A DNA stretch of 60,000 nucleotides from NCBI GenBank assembly GCA_019671135.1, contig JAHRHY010000020.1, forward strand, positions 870,001 to 930,000, given 5' to 3'. How positions within the stretch are numbered: position 1 is the stretch's first letter; every line of letters begins with the position of its first letter. Below the pieces are notes generated by a model. It was given only the letters and a program-made list of their open reading frames with translations. It made no database searches and was not told the origin of the DNA. The translations under genes and the position numbers were made by a program. Origin of the DNA: Linnemannia hyalina. Taxonomy: Eukaryota; Mortierellomycota; Mortierellomycetes; Mortierellales; Mortierellaceae. Positions 9,235 through 18,639 of the stretch are shown piece by piece.

Positions 9235-9541
9235 TGGTGGCAATGGTGGCGAACAGCGCGAGCGGAGGAGAGGTGTGTTTTATGTATGCCTGTCTCGACT
9301 CCTTCTCTTCTTGTTTCCCTTTTTGGAGGGTAGGGTCTGCGCTGTAGGCTATTTTCATTCTTTTTCTTTTTTTACAGCAATTTTAAGGGTGTTTTATTGC
9401 CAAAAGCAGTCCAACAGTCTATTTTGCGAGGTCCTATGTCCACCCCCGACTTTGACGCCAGCCGTCAGAGAAGCAAATGCCTTATGACCAAAATTGGGAA
9501 TAAGAAATGCAGGCGCTTCTCGACGGATGGAGTCGAGCCTA
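9233..9541 (-). repeat. Right terminal inverted repeat of the DUF6589/RecQ transposon
   Basis: It is the reverse complement of 4102-4410 with about three mismatches. Its inner two bases fall in the helicase start codon. The outer end GTCGAGCCTA is followed at once by the second CCTAAAAGT target copy (9542-9550). Confidence 0.93.
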
Positions 9542-9648
9542 CCTAAAAGTCAATTGTCCATTACAGAGCACCTTCCATATTTGGTCAATCCAATGCTACC
9601 TGCATGGCCCATGGTAGTGGTGACGTCATATGCAATATGGTTTCAGAT

Positions 9649-9952
9649 GGTGCCCCTGATGATGCTGATCATGACGAGGTACTTCATTTGTTTCTCCGGG
9701 GCCTGTAAGGCCCTCTAGAAGCATATTTAATCAACTACCCCTTAATACTCTTACATTTTCACATAAGGCTTTGAGCAACATGGAAATTCTATGCACCATG
9801 GCTCAAAAGGTGCCCCTGATGATGCTGATCATGGCGAGGTACTTCATCTGCTTCTCCGGGGCCTGTGAGGAGCTCTAGAAGCATATCTATTCGACTACCC
9901 CTTAATACTCTTACATTTTCACATAAGGCTATGAGCAACATGGAGATTCTAT
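9649..9952 (+). repeat. Internal direct duplication in the repeat unit (two ~144-bp copies, 160-bp period)
   Basis: Copy 1 runs 9649-9792 and copy 2 runs 9809-9952. Both run from GGTGCCCCTGATGATGCTGA to AACATGGAAATTCT (second copy GAGATTCT), with scattered substitutions. The same duplication is present in every array unit (for example 39619-39762 and 39779-39922), so it predates array formation. Confidence 0.85.
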
Positions 9953-10517
9953 TTTGTAACTCTCGCACTCTCTGCACATGCACATGTACACACATATACA
10001 TATGCACATATACACTCTCTCTCTCCCTTCCGCGCTTTGGAGGCCTTTCAAGTTCAAATTGTAATATGGTATATGTTACATCTCTGCAGATCTTGACAAT
10101 ATCTACAGCGACCATTAGAGAAGAGTGCATGTATAATATCAAGCATGTAAAACAACCACTGTAACATTTCTTGCGTGACTATCCTACTAAACACCAACCT
10201 ACTTTCCAAACAACAACGTCTTCTTATTTTTCGCACACCAATCTCTTGAATGTGTCCATCTACTGTTAAACTGTACCCCTCACCGCGAGATTACAGGGAG
10301 TACTTCTTGTATGTGATCATCTAAAGCACTTGTACTCTCAGCTGTATCTTTGTCGTGGAATACAGAGAAGAGATTATATTTTAAAAAAACATGTGCTGTC
10401 TGTGGCTATTTTATTTCATATTCTATTGCCGACTGTGAAGAGATACATCAGCTATGGAAGTCAACACTGTATTCCTTGGGCTTTGGATATTTTGTATATG
10501 CCTTTTTATATCCTTTG

Positions 10518-10714
10518 TGTCAAGAAAGCAGACCAAGCAATAGAATGAAGTAGATAAAGAGAACCTTGATCAAGGACTAAGAAATGAGTATAAGGAATAG
10601 GTTAAAGAGTATGTTGTATTGGCGATACCAAGTAAAGAGCTATAGATTTGCTATCTAAGGCCCTTTTATACTCGTTAGGGCGAAGTCACAAGAGCAAGCT
10701 CTTGTCTCGTGACA
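10518..10714. mobile_element. Solo LTR, 197 bp, 5-bp target duplication CTTTG
   Basis: The segment begins TGTCAAGAAAG, ends CTCGTGACA (TGTC/GACA inverted tips), and is flanked by CTTTG at 10513-10517 and 10715-10719. All array units read straight through with a single CTTTG (tatatcctttgcacatg), which defines the insertion. TG..CA ends, a 5-bp duplication and LTR-like length fit a solo LTR left by recombination of an LTR retrotransposon. A TATA-like ttttatac lies inside near 10666. The parent family is not in the window. Confidence 0.8.
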
Positions 10715-10867
10715 CTTTGCACATGAAGAGGCCGCTTTGTAGTACCCATCTCTTGTGCAATAAATGGGATCTCTTTATCCTAAATACCCTGCTTTGTAAT
10801 ATGCAGCCTGTGTATTTTAATATCTCTAAAATGCTGACGAAAGAAGATGGAGAGGATGAGTGGATGA

Positions 10868-11070
10868 CAAGAGGATAAGAGGACAAAAGGACAAGAGAGC
10901 AAGAGGATAAGAGGATAAGAGAACAAAAGGACAAGAGAGCAAGAGGATAAGAGGATAAGAGAACAAGAGAACAAGAGGACAAGAGGATAAGAGGATAAGA
11001 GAACAAGAGAACAAGAGAACAAGAGGACAAGAGGACAAGAGGACAAGAAAACAAGATAAGAGGATAAGAG
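10868..11070 (+). repeat. Purine minisatellite (gataagag / gacaagag / gaacaagag)
   Basis: This is a run of 8-10 bp units ending in AAGAG, varying as GATAAGAG, GACAAGAG, GAACAAGAG and GCAAGAG, all purine-rich on the plus strand. It lies just downstream of the stop codon of the unit gene. Copy number differs between unit 0 and the array units (about 40636-40805 in unit 1). Long open frames across it (Leu/Ser/Pro repeats) are artefacts. Confidence 0.85.
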
Positions 11071-11091
11071 AATAAACAACAAAAACAATAT

Positions 11092-12079
11092 TTATTCTTT
11101 CTCGCCATACTCTCTTGGTGTGCTAGTTGTTACATTAGAAAAGCTCATAATACTGTGCTGACTAGCGGTAGGGCTGGTGGAATTGGATAGGCGGGGGTGT
11201 CTTCTTTGGGGTGAGGGAGTGAGGGATGTAGTGGATGAGTATGGAGACACTTGCCGACGATGCCTTCGCTCATGAATAGTTCTCTCCGTCCATTCTGAAG
11301 TTTTGGATACATCAGCACGTAACCCCATAACCGTATCCTCCAAACGACCCATCATTGACACAAGAGACTGGATCTGATCCGGCATAGATTGATTCTCCAA
11401 TCGACTCATCATAGATAAAATAGACTGCATCTGATTCTGCGTAGGTAGATTCTCCAGACGAGATAGAATGAACTGATATTGATCCTGCGTGATGCTGAGG
11501 GGTGTAGATGAAGCAGGGGTTGCAGAAGAGGCAGAGGATGCAGATGAAGTAGGGATTGCAGAAGAGGCAGGGGAAGCAGATGAAGCAGGGGTTGCAGAAG
11601 AGGCAGAGGAAGCAGATGAAGTAGGGATTGCAGAAGAGGCAGGGAAAGCAAATGAAGCAGGGGTTGCAGAAGAGGCGGAGGAAGCAGAAGAAGTAGAGGA
11701 AACAACCAATGGACTTGAAATGTCTGGAGTCTAAAGTACAATCGAAAAGTAAATAAACATGGTTAATAAGCTATAGGGTTTCAATACCAATGGCATGCCA
11801 AGACTTGAAATTCTTTATAAACATTGTATCTACCATAACTGAATCAGACATCACTCTGGCAGAAAAGCGGTCGTTTTCGAATGTACATGTTTTTTGAAGC
11901 TTGAGCTTTAAGATACCCTCAATGCTCTCGCATGGGTGTCTATCCTTGCAGCCTTGAATGTGTCGCTGCAAGTTTCGCTTCGTCGAATGTTTGGCCTCAC
12001 AGACACAGTAATAGGGCGGAGTAAAGATGACTTCAATGTTGCCTCCTACAGTAATAATGAGTTTGGCCTTGCTGGACAT
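11092..12079 (-). CDS. Unit gene, copy 0: predicted 307-aa zinc-finger-like / coiled-coil protein (two exons)
   Basis: Exon 1 is 12079-11788 and exon 2 is 11723-11092. The 64-nt intron has GTATTG and CCAG ends and joins the two frames in phase (ATT G/AC ATT). The total is 308 codons including stop. Exon 1 has YYCVCEAKHSTKRNLQRH followed by QGC, a C-x-C-x12-H-like finger. Exon 2 starts with a Ser/Ala/Thr/Pro stretch built from an 18-bp-type repeat, then three heptad-like repeats (SRLENLPTQNQ, SMMSRLENQ, SMMGRLEDT), then a basic Ser-rich tail with RRHRRQ. A TATAAATA lies 83-90 nt upstream, and the stop codon overlaps AATAAATA, a likely poly(A) signal. I do not recognise the family. The orientation is the same as 28S. 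Zinc, coiled-coil and basic parts suggest a nuclear DNA-binding protein (inference). Confidence 0.65.
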
Positions 12080-12161
12080 TGTGCTGCTGTAGAATAAAGA
12101 CGGGCGGGGAATTGAAGATGGATGATAAGATATATGAGTAAAAAAAGTTACATTCCTTCTT

Positions 12162-12169
12162 TATTTATA
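12162..12169 (-). promoter_or_regulatory. TATA box of the unit gene
   Basis: TATAAATA on the minus strand lies 83-90 nt upstream of the ATG at 12079. The same box at the same spacing is present in every array copy, which supports RNA polymerase II transcription of the unit gene. Confidence 0.5.
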
Positions 12170-12220
12170 TTTTTACGGAGAGCATTTTGTAAATATGCAT
12201 CAGGCACAAAGGGATATAGG

Positions 12221-12532
12221 GACATCAATGGGCATAAATGGGCATAAATGGGCATAAAGGGGCAGAAATGGGCATAAAGGGGCTACACCGGGCATAAATG
12301 GGCAGAAATGGGCATAAAGGGGCAATAAAGGGGCAATAATGGGCATAAAGGGGCTACACCGGGCATAAATGGGCAGAAATGGGCATAAAGGGGCAATAAT
12401 GGGCATAAAGGGGCTACACCGGGCATAAATGGGCATAAAGGGGCAGAAATGGGCATAAAGGGGCTACACCGGGCATAAAGGGGCTACACCGGGCATAAAT
12501 GGGCACAAAGGGCATAAAGGGGCATAAATAGT
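12221..12532 (+). repeat. GGGCATAAA minisatellite in the spacer
   Basis: This is a tandem run of GGGCATAAATG, GGGCATAAAGG, GGGCAGAAATG, GGGCAATAATG and GGGCTACACC blocks, arranged in a higher-order pattern of about 60-70 bp. The array units carry a shorter version (41959-42206 in unit 1 and at the same offset in the others). It lies between the unit gene and the 28S 3' end. Copy-number difference here explains much of the length difference between unit 0 and the array. Confidence 0.9.
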
Positions 12533-12810
12533 AGGCATTGTAATATAAACAGCTGGGGAGAGAAAGATGCTGAGAAAAAGCTAGGATCTTTGAGCCCTAT
12601 GATAATATATATAATACTACTACCCTTAATAGAGAATGAGGATTGAGTGGACAGACACTGAGATGCAACAGGTATATAGTGCGGGCCGTGTAAAAAAAAG
12701 GGGGGGTGAAAAGGTACAAGTTTTCTCAAAAACACTAATATAATGCCCTTAAGTTAAGCAACTGAAAGAAGAAAAAAAAAAGAAAAAAAAGAAGAGAGAG
12801 AGGAGATGTT

Positions 12811-13219
12811 GTTCTTTCGAACAAATCTATAGAACAATGGGCTTAATCTCAGCAGATCGTAGCAACAAGGCTACTCTACTGCTTACAATACCCCGTTCAA
12901 TTAAAGTCGTCTGCAATGGATTTATCTCTTCCAATATTTGAAATTAACATTAGCAGGAACCTCACAAAGCCTTTCCGCTCTGCAAGATAACCCCACGTAG
13001 TATGATTCAGGATCCGAGGATCTATTCGTATTCAACTAAAAATCGGAAAAGGCGGTAATCGTCGCGTTCTAGCACGGGTTCTGACTTAGAGGCGTTCAGC
13101 CATAACCCAACGGATGATAGCTTCGGGCCATTGCCTGCTCAGGCAGGCCCAAATACCAATTATCCGAATGAACGGTTCCTCTCGTACTAAGTTCAATTAC
13201 TATTGCAACAACATTTCAT

Positions 13220-13274
<55 letters not shown>

Positions 13275-13318
13275 ATTAGTGGGTGAACAATCCAACGCTT
13301 ACTGAATTCTGCTTCAGT

Positions 13319-13354
<36 letters not shown>

Positions 13355-13392
13355 AACGTCGCTATGAACGCTTGGCTGCCACAAGCCAGTTA
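12811..13392 (-). rRNA. 28S rRNA 3'-terminal fragment (~582 nt), unit 0
   Basis: The minus strand from 13392 starts TAACTGGCTTGTGGC and includes the sarcin-ricin loop (AGTACGAGAGGAACC), the conserved TAGTTTTACCCTACTGATG, and the end segment GATCTGCTGAGATTAAGCCC up to TTTGTTCGAA near 12811. This is the last ~0.6 kb of fungal 28S, with domain VI intact and everything upstream missing. Pyrimidine-rich sequence follows the 3' end on the minus strand, as at natural 28S ends. The exact 3' terminus is uncertain by a few nucleotides. Confidence 0.95.
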
Positions 13393-13780
13393 TTATACCC
13401 TTATGTAAATTTTCTGCCACCTTTTTCAAACTCTATTCCACTGCACTTACGATTTCCTCTTCTTGCATCCCACTGCACTTGCGATCAAGATTGGCCTTAT
13501 GTGCTACCTTTGTCACACCTTATCTCCTGAACTGCTTTTTTGACTGGCCTCTGTGGCTTTGCTTAGCACAAGTGGCAATGCTCTGTTGAGAGTGCCGTTT
13601 TTCCCAGCTTCCTGTTAACCTTATTTTTTTGTTAACCTTATTGTTGCCTCACTAACTTTAACCGCCCATTGCCTGCCTGTTTTCTTTTGTAAACTTTATT
13701 CATCTGATGACTTGTTTTTTCATTTTTATAAAGGCCATGTGTGGCGATGAAATGAGCATCTTTTATTCAAAAACAGTTTA
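13393..13780. other. Unassigned sequence joined to the 28S breakpoint
   Basis: This is non-coding sequence that replaces the 28S upstream of TAACTGGC at this copy; the array copies have a different sequence there. It holds two TTGTTAACCTTA-like repeats near 13612-13645, and a 3'-UTR-like stretch with TTTTATT near 13763 belonging to the adjacent Crinkler relic. I see no gene. Confidence 0.5.
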
Positions 13781-14520
13781 TCATATCCTTAGCTTTTTAG
13801 GACGGTCTTCGTCATCACTGTCAACGTCGTCGGCTGCTCGTTTTCCGGCGTTCTTGAGCCTGTCAATGAACTTGACATGCTCTTTGGGAAAGATCTGGCC
13901 AAAGTTGGTGTCGCTGACACGTATCACGACCTGCTGCATGCCATGCGCGTCCTTCTCGGGGACATCGATGGCTGGTGGCAACTTGGGAGCACATATCATG
14001 GGGTAGGCGACAACCATGCTGATGAAGATGTTGTCAGGGCAGAAGTTCCGGAAATTCTTGGCATGGTCCTGAATGCAAGACGCCGAAACCGTGGCCAGTG
14101 CCTTTTCCCAGAGCTTCTTGTAGAGTTTTGATGAACTCTGATGCAGCTTCATCTGCGCAAAACAGGCATCATCCGGCGACCGTCGATTCGGGTGAAGAAA
14201 ACCATGTCTGGTCCTGACGGGTTGTTGCTGGGGAAGAAGAACGGATCGACAGACGTGTTGTTGCGAGTTGATTGGTGGTTGACATGTGCGTCCATAAACT
14301 CCTCCATCGACATCATCGCATAGGTCGTCCCTTGTAGGAGTGCAGGTTCTCTCCAGCCAACAATCTCCACCTCGCCGGCAAGATCAGGGCTCATCTCCAA
14401 GATCGGGGGCTGATGCGGCCATTCAGAGAGACGTCGCGACTTGAATGTCTCGCTGAAAACAGTCATCATATACCGCTCGAAGATATTTCCCTGAGCGGCT
14501 GAGTCCGTCCGATCCATCAA
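13781..14520 (-). pseudogene. Crinkler-like (CRN) C-terminal domain relic
   Basis: Two minus-strand frames (14520-14149 and 14152-13781) together match the C-terminal region of the second Crinkler-like copy at 19999-20565. Both have an ETFKSR block, a VEIVGW/VTIVGY block, an FMDAHV/FMKAHV block, a PFFFPS/PFYFPA block and SGPD. The frame changes near 14155 by a one-base loss. The amino-terminal Crinkler header and middle are absent; homology stops near 14535 at a TTCGAATT-rich repeat. The last residues are acidic then basic. Crinkler proteins are secreted or nuclear effector-like proteins, widely expanded in Mortierellaceae and oomycetes. This copy is truncated and frameshifted, so it is not functional. 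Confidence 0.75.
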
Positions 14521-14542
14521 CTCCCTGAGAGCCGTCTGAAAA

Positions 14543-14665
14543 CCTAAACGAATTGAATTCGAATCGACAGTTCCATTCGAATTTGAATCGAATTTGAACT
14601 CACTTTATTCGAATTGAATTTGATATAAGCCAAATTCAGTTCGTTTGATTCGTTTAGAAGCCCTA
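14543..14665. repeat. Degenerate TTCGAATT(GAATT) repeat
   Basis: This is a short stretch of overlapping GAATTCGAAT and ATTCGAATTTGAAT units, close to palindromic. It sits at the upstream truncation point of the Crinkler relic, so it may mark the rearrangement junction. Confidence 0.6.
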
Positions 14666-15590
14666 GTTCATTACATCTTCTGTTTCCCACACCTCCACCT
14701 GATCCTGCCTCGAGAAAGGTCAATCCTGCCTTACTCTAGTCAAGATTCTCGACACCAGCTTACTAATCATGGTTCTTATGAACTAGCCTGTTAACACTAT
14801 CCAACTAGATAGCTTAACCTATCCTAGAGTTGAGTTGGATTAGTCAGCGTCGTATGACCTCAACGTTATTGGTGCATGGTCATACATAGGGAGTGGACCA
14901 TTGGCGAAGGGCTATGGTCATGAGTATCCAGAGTGATGTCACTCTGACAATATGACCTTCTCATCAACATTAGCATCACCTCTCTCGGGTACATCTCTGG
15001 TGTCATCCACACTTACCACATCATCCAATAACTCGACCACTTTAAAAAAATAACCCTCGCCTTTTTTCGAAACGAACGTATTTTTCTGTACTTTTATCTT
15101 TTTCCTTGTAAAAAACCCCATAAACATCGAGAAAAAAAAGACACTTTCACCAAAAAAAATAAATAAATTGTTAACTCTACTGGTGTTCCTCCTCTTCACT
15201 ATTCAGCAATCAGGAAAAGGGAATAAGCTCATATTTCTTATTTAGGGTCAGATCACCACATTTCTGGAGCAGCGATGTCGCTATAAGGCAGGATTGGGCC
15301 TAGAAAAGGGTTCTACACAGATCACTAGTTCTACAACAAATGATCAGTGCTTTTACATCGACTCTCATTCTGCGACTACTGCGTATTGCACTGCACCTCC
15401 ACTACATGTTTTCTGACGCTCTGAACACCGACCATCTGCCGTAAATTTCCAGCATGGAGACATTTCAAAACAAACAGTGACTTTACTATTTATAAATCTG
15501 TTTCTACTCTTCGGCACAGCCAACTAAGGAAGAGGTGAGTGGTACCAGAACAGATGAGGCTTTGCTTTTTTGTCAGACATGTCCGTACTT
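14666..15590. other. Intergenic stretch without a recognised gene
   Basis: A perfect-arm palindrome AGAGTGATGTCACTCT lies at about 14930-14945. An open minus-strand frame of ~86 codons (14939-15199) is rich in Phe/Lys and looks like chance. Nothing else was recognised. Confidence 0.4.
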
Positions 15591-17689
15591 CTATTCTTTG
15601 CCATATTCTCCGCTTGGGGATGATGCGATGAGTTCATTCACATAGTCCTGTCCTTCATTTTCGTCTGATTCCGCCTCATTGTCCTCTATACATTGGTTGA
15701 ACAGAGTCATCAGGTTGATGATGAGGCCCTATTTCATCATCGATATAAATAGAGAATTAGCAAGTGTAAAGTAAACGAGAAGAGTCCAAGTATCGATGAA
15801 TAATCGCTAGTTACATACCCTTGTCTGTAGCAAGAGCTTGGCAACTTTTAAGTTGAGCTTGAATTGATTCAGTGTTTCCGCCATCTTAAAGAGCCCTTGT
15901 CCTTTGAGAACTGTGGTATAACGCCCGCCACCGAACACCAAGTCCATCCTTGTCAACATCGACCCTGATCAGAAATAAGAATTTCCAGGCTGAAATATTA
16001 GCTTTGATATACTAGTCATTCTTTCTCCCTTAGTTAAAGTTACGTCTGCTCTATAAACACATGTGGACTTACCGCCTGTCACGACACCGATCACTTTTGC
16101 TTGATTAATAAACATATCATTCCATGCTGTCTCTTGAGCGCGATGGAAGAGAATGTCATGCAACTGTCGTGATACTTTGATACGGCTTTCGCCTATCACC
16201 TTGTTGCCAAAAGAATCCCAGAGATGACCTGATTCCACAACAGACCAATCCCTGGAAGTGTGTCCCAATGTCCTAATGAAGACATCACTCTTGGTCCCTA
16301 TCTTCTTGCGAATGGCTTTGACAGGCTCCTCAGGTCGGTGACGATTCTTTCGTCGGCTACTTTCCAGACCCGTCTTTTCGCCATTGATTGCGTAGCAACT
16401 GTTGATGTCGTCGACAAGATGACCCAAGATGGAGAAGCAGTGGGAGGACCACCATGCCTCTGAGAGCAAGGTGCCTGCTGTAAATGGGCCAGATTCTTTC
16501 CGATACAAGAACCACCTAAGCCACAATGTGAGAATGAATAAGGATGAGTCGATCTTAGATTATAATTGTGCGCAGGCTCGCTAACATAGCACCAATTGCA
16601 CTCACCAGTCTAGCATCAGCTTTCTGACTAACTCCAGCTCATACCGTATCTGATCTTCTTTTGCAAGCCCTAGAGGTCCAAGATCAGCCCCCTCCATACC
16701 ATCGATAAAGGTTGCGGCTTTCAGCTTGTCCAACTTCATACTAGATCCAGACAAATTGAAACCACACAAGTACCGCTCCACTACCGGGTGCAATGTTGGT
16801 TCTTCAATCGCTGTTGCACGGCTTCTGATGGCGTCCCAGTCCTCGTCAGAGAACGCCTCACGCGCTCGTTTGTCCGCCATATCTATCATAAATGAGTGCA
16901 TGGGGCTACCGCAGAAATCGTATACGCATGCGATCAGTCATATTAGGTAAGTATGGGATCCAAATATCATATCCGTATAGTCTTCAATAGGAAACAAGCA
17001 CTGTACCATTGCTCCCGAATATGGCGCCCTATTTCGAAGAGGATATTTTCCGCATACCGCCCAGATGGGAGTTTCCACTTGTATGAATCCTTCATACTCT
17101 TGAATCGCTCTCGGAATCGATACATGTCCGGCTCGCCATTGCTAGGATCTTCTTCGGAAGAAGATACGACGGCTGTTGATGCGACGATAGAATGGGCAGG
17201 CGATGGTACAAGTGCAGAAAGTGCAGAAGACGCAAAGGAGCTAGTCGACTGCTGCAAGACTAGGGAGGTTGTAGGGTCTTGTACTGCTGGGGACGAGTAG
17301 TCATTTCGAATTCGCTTGTTCCAGTACTCATCGACAGTAACCTGTACTTCTAATGTCCCCCTGTCCAGTTCACGCTTCCGCTTCACCGCAGACCAGAATA
17401 CGTTCGCATTGTCCACATGATCCTTTTTCTGCCATCGCTTTTTTAAGGAAGCACCCTTTGTTTGAAGTCCCTTGTGAGTATTCGACGTGAGGTGAGTAAG
17501 AGCCTCGTCCCACTGGTTCTCACATTGGTCCTTAGTTAGTTGCTTAGATTCTGAGAATCGAAGGAAAGCGATATAGTCGAAGTCGGCAATTGACTGGCAG
17601 CTCTCAAAATATGAACGCGCTGATATATCGCCGAGCATGCCCTTCCACGACGGTGACCGAGCCACATTTTTCTCTTTGGAGGATCCCAT
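15591..17689 (-). CDS. Hypothetical five-exon protein, 569 aa, unknown function
   Basis: Gene model on the minus strand: exons 17689-17007, 16905-16606, 16515-16073, 15964-15819 and 15728-15591. All four introns are 90-108 nt with GT..AG ends (GTACAG, GTGAGT, GTAAGT, GTATGT donors). Phases match throughout, giving 570 codons including stop. The N-terminal ~110 residues are Lys/Trp-rich, followed by a Ser/Ala linker and then a conserved-looking helical region (YAENILFEIGRHIREQ; SDEDWDAIRSRA). Next is a Lys/Arg-rich block (SSRRKNRHRPEEPVKAIRKK), then a segment including VIGVVTGG, and an acidic C-terminus. There is no signal peptide or membrane segment. The overall pattern resembles a lineage-specific, repeatedly duplicated protein family of Mortierellaceae; that is recollection, not a search. 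I cannot assign a function. Confidence 0.75.
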
Positions 17690-17799
17690 TAGGCTTCTAA
17701 GAACAAAGAAGGGACAGAGGGACAGAGAAAGGTATTTGTATTAAAAAAAAATCATAATTATGAGAGGAACTTTTTCAGGTTCCAACTTCACAGTACAGA

Positions 17800-18215
17800 C
17801 GCGCTCAGCTCAAGAACCCTCTGCTCGAGTTTTAATGAGATCCCTGACCCCAAAACATGCTACTGCTCAGAACTTCTAGCATAACGAAGGTCTGAACAGC
17901 GTTAGATGAAGTCAACTCGGTAACGCTTGGTTCCAAAAAGACCTCTTACATCTAACGCGCCTGAATTGGACCCACAGCCTTCTAGTGTCAACGACAATAG
18001 ACAGGTGGTTAGAGCTACACGGCTCAAAAACCCTCTGCTCGAGTGTTAATGAGATTCCAGGACCCCAAAACATGCTGCCACTCAAAGCATCTAGCATAGC
18101 GAGACTTTGAGCAGTGTCGGATGAGGTTGGAAACAAGGTGATCCAACAAGTCAGTTGCTATAACAGCAAGACTTCCTACATCGAACGCGCCTGAAATGGA
18201 CCCGCAGCCGAAGGC
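17800..18215. repeat. Two diverged direct copies (~200 bp) upstream of the five-exon gene
   Basis: 17812-17980 and 18027-18214 share blocks in the same order: CCCTCTGCTCGAGT, TAATGAGAT, GACCCCAAAACATGCT, TCTAGCATA, then AACGCGCCTGAA followed by TGGACCC and CAGCC. They are clearly an old tandem duplication and have no coding frame. They may be a fragment of a larger dispersed repeat. Confidence 0.65.
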
Positions 18216-18315
18216 AGGAATAGCATTCAGCCCCGTGTGTCAACTGATAGAATAAAAATAATGCAGAAAGAGCTAAAAGAGCTCAGTGAAACTCACTGCG
18301 TGGATTGGTGTGCTT

Positions 18316-18317
<2 letters not shown>

Positions 18318-18387
<70 letters not shown>

Positions 18388-18490
18388 TGTGAGTGGGAGT
18401 GAGTGGGAGGGAGTGAGTGGGAGTGAGTGAGTGGGAGTGAGTGAGTGGGAGTGGGAGTGAGTGAGTGGAGTGAGTGGGAGTGAGTGGAAG
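18318..18490. repeat. GA microsatellite followed by GAGTGGGAGTGAGTG repeat
   Basis: There are about 33 GA dinucleotides (18319-18386), then an imperfect GTGAGTGGGA-type repeat to about 18490. On the minus strand this gives Ser/Leu-rich and Ser/His/Thr-rich open frames, which I regard as artefacts. Confidence 0.95.
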
Positions 18491-18639
18491 GGGTGGTGGC
18501 GAGGGATGAAAGAAAGAAAAATATCAAACGTTATCAACAATTAAAAGAAACGTTATCAGAAATTAAAAAAGAAACGTCATCAAGCTTAAAAAAGAAACGT
18601 CATATCGTTAATTCCTGCACTCAAGCGCATATGTCATCA

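Larger units (their letters stand above)
4102..9541. mobile_element. 5,440-bp TIR DNA transposon carrying a DUF6589-type gene and a RecQ-type helicase
   Basis: The ends are 309-bp inverted repeats (4102-4410 and 9233-9541) differing at about three positions. The element is flanked by the direct duplication CCTAAAAGT at 4093-4101 and 9542-9550. Array units carry the empty site with a single CCTAAAAGT (for example 39512-39520), which fixes both boundaries. The two genes converge, with stops 63 bp apart (7092 and 7156). Each starts at or close to the inner edge of a TIR, so the TIRs probably supply both promoters. The near-identical TIRs point to recent movement. A 9-bp duplication is typical of Mutator-type elements, but neither gene looks like a MULE transposase. 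I do not recognise a named superfamily with this gene pair. Confidence 0.9.
3971..13392 (-). repeat. Unit 0: isolated copy of the 28S-tail/spacer repeat, interrupted by two insertions
   Basis: From 3971 the sequence follows the array unit (39390 onward) closely to 4101, breaks for the transposon 4102-9541, and resumes at 9542. It breaks again for the solo LTR at 10518-10714 and then continues to the 28S fragment ending at 13392. After removing the two insertions and their duplicated targets, the unit is about 3.77 kb against 3.69 kb in the array. The remaining difference is mostly minisatellite copy number. It has scattered base differences from the array units, so it is an older, dispersed relative. 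Confidence 0.88.

Noticed and set aside
10686..11108. Minus-strand Leu/Ser/Cys/Pro-rich frames that look like membrane proteins
   Set aside because: They are translations of the purine minisatellite; several frames are open only because the repeat lacks stops.
11489..11734. Plus-strand frame of Glu/Ala/Asp/Val repeats (and its counterparts in each unit)
   Set aside because: It is the antisense shadow of the Ser/Ala-rich exon 2 of the unit gene.
12200..12436. Minus-strand Pro/Ala/Cys/Tyr repeat frames
   Set aside because: They are translations of the GGGCATAAA minisatellite and change with copy number.
12221..12532. A CRISPR-like array
   Set aside because: The repeats are short, contiguous and degenerate with no unique spacers; this is a eukaryotic minisatellite.
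13380..13400. A group I intron at the 28S breakpoint
   Set aside because: The flanking sequence does not end in G, no intron core (P, Q, R, S elements) or homing endonuclease frame is visible, and the upstream exon is absent.
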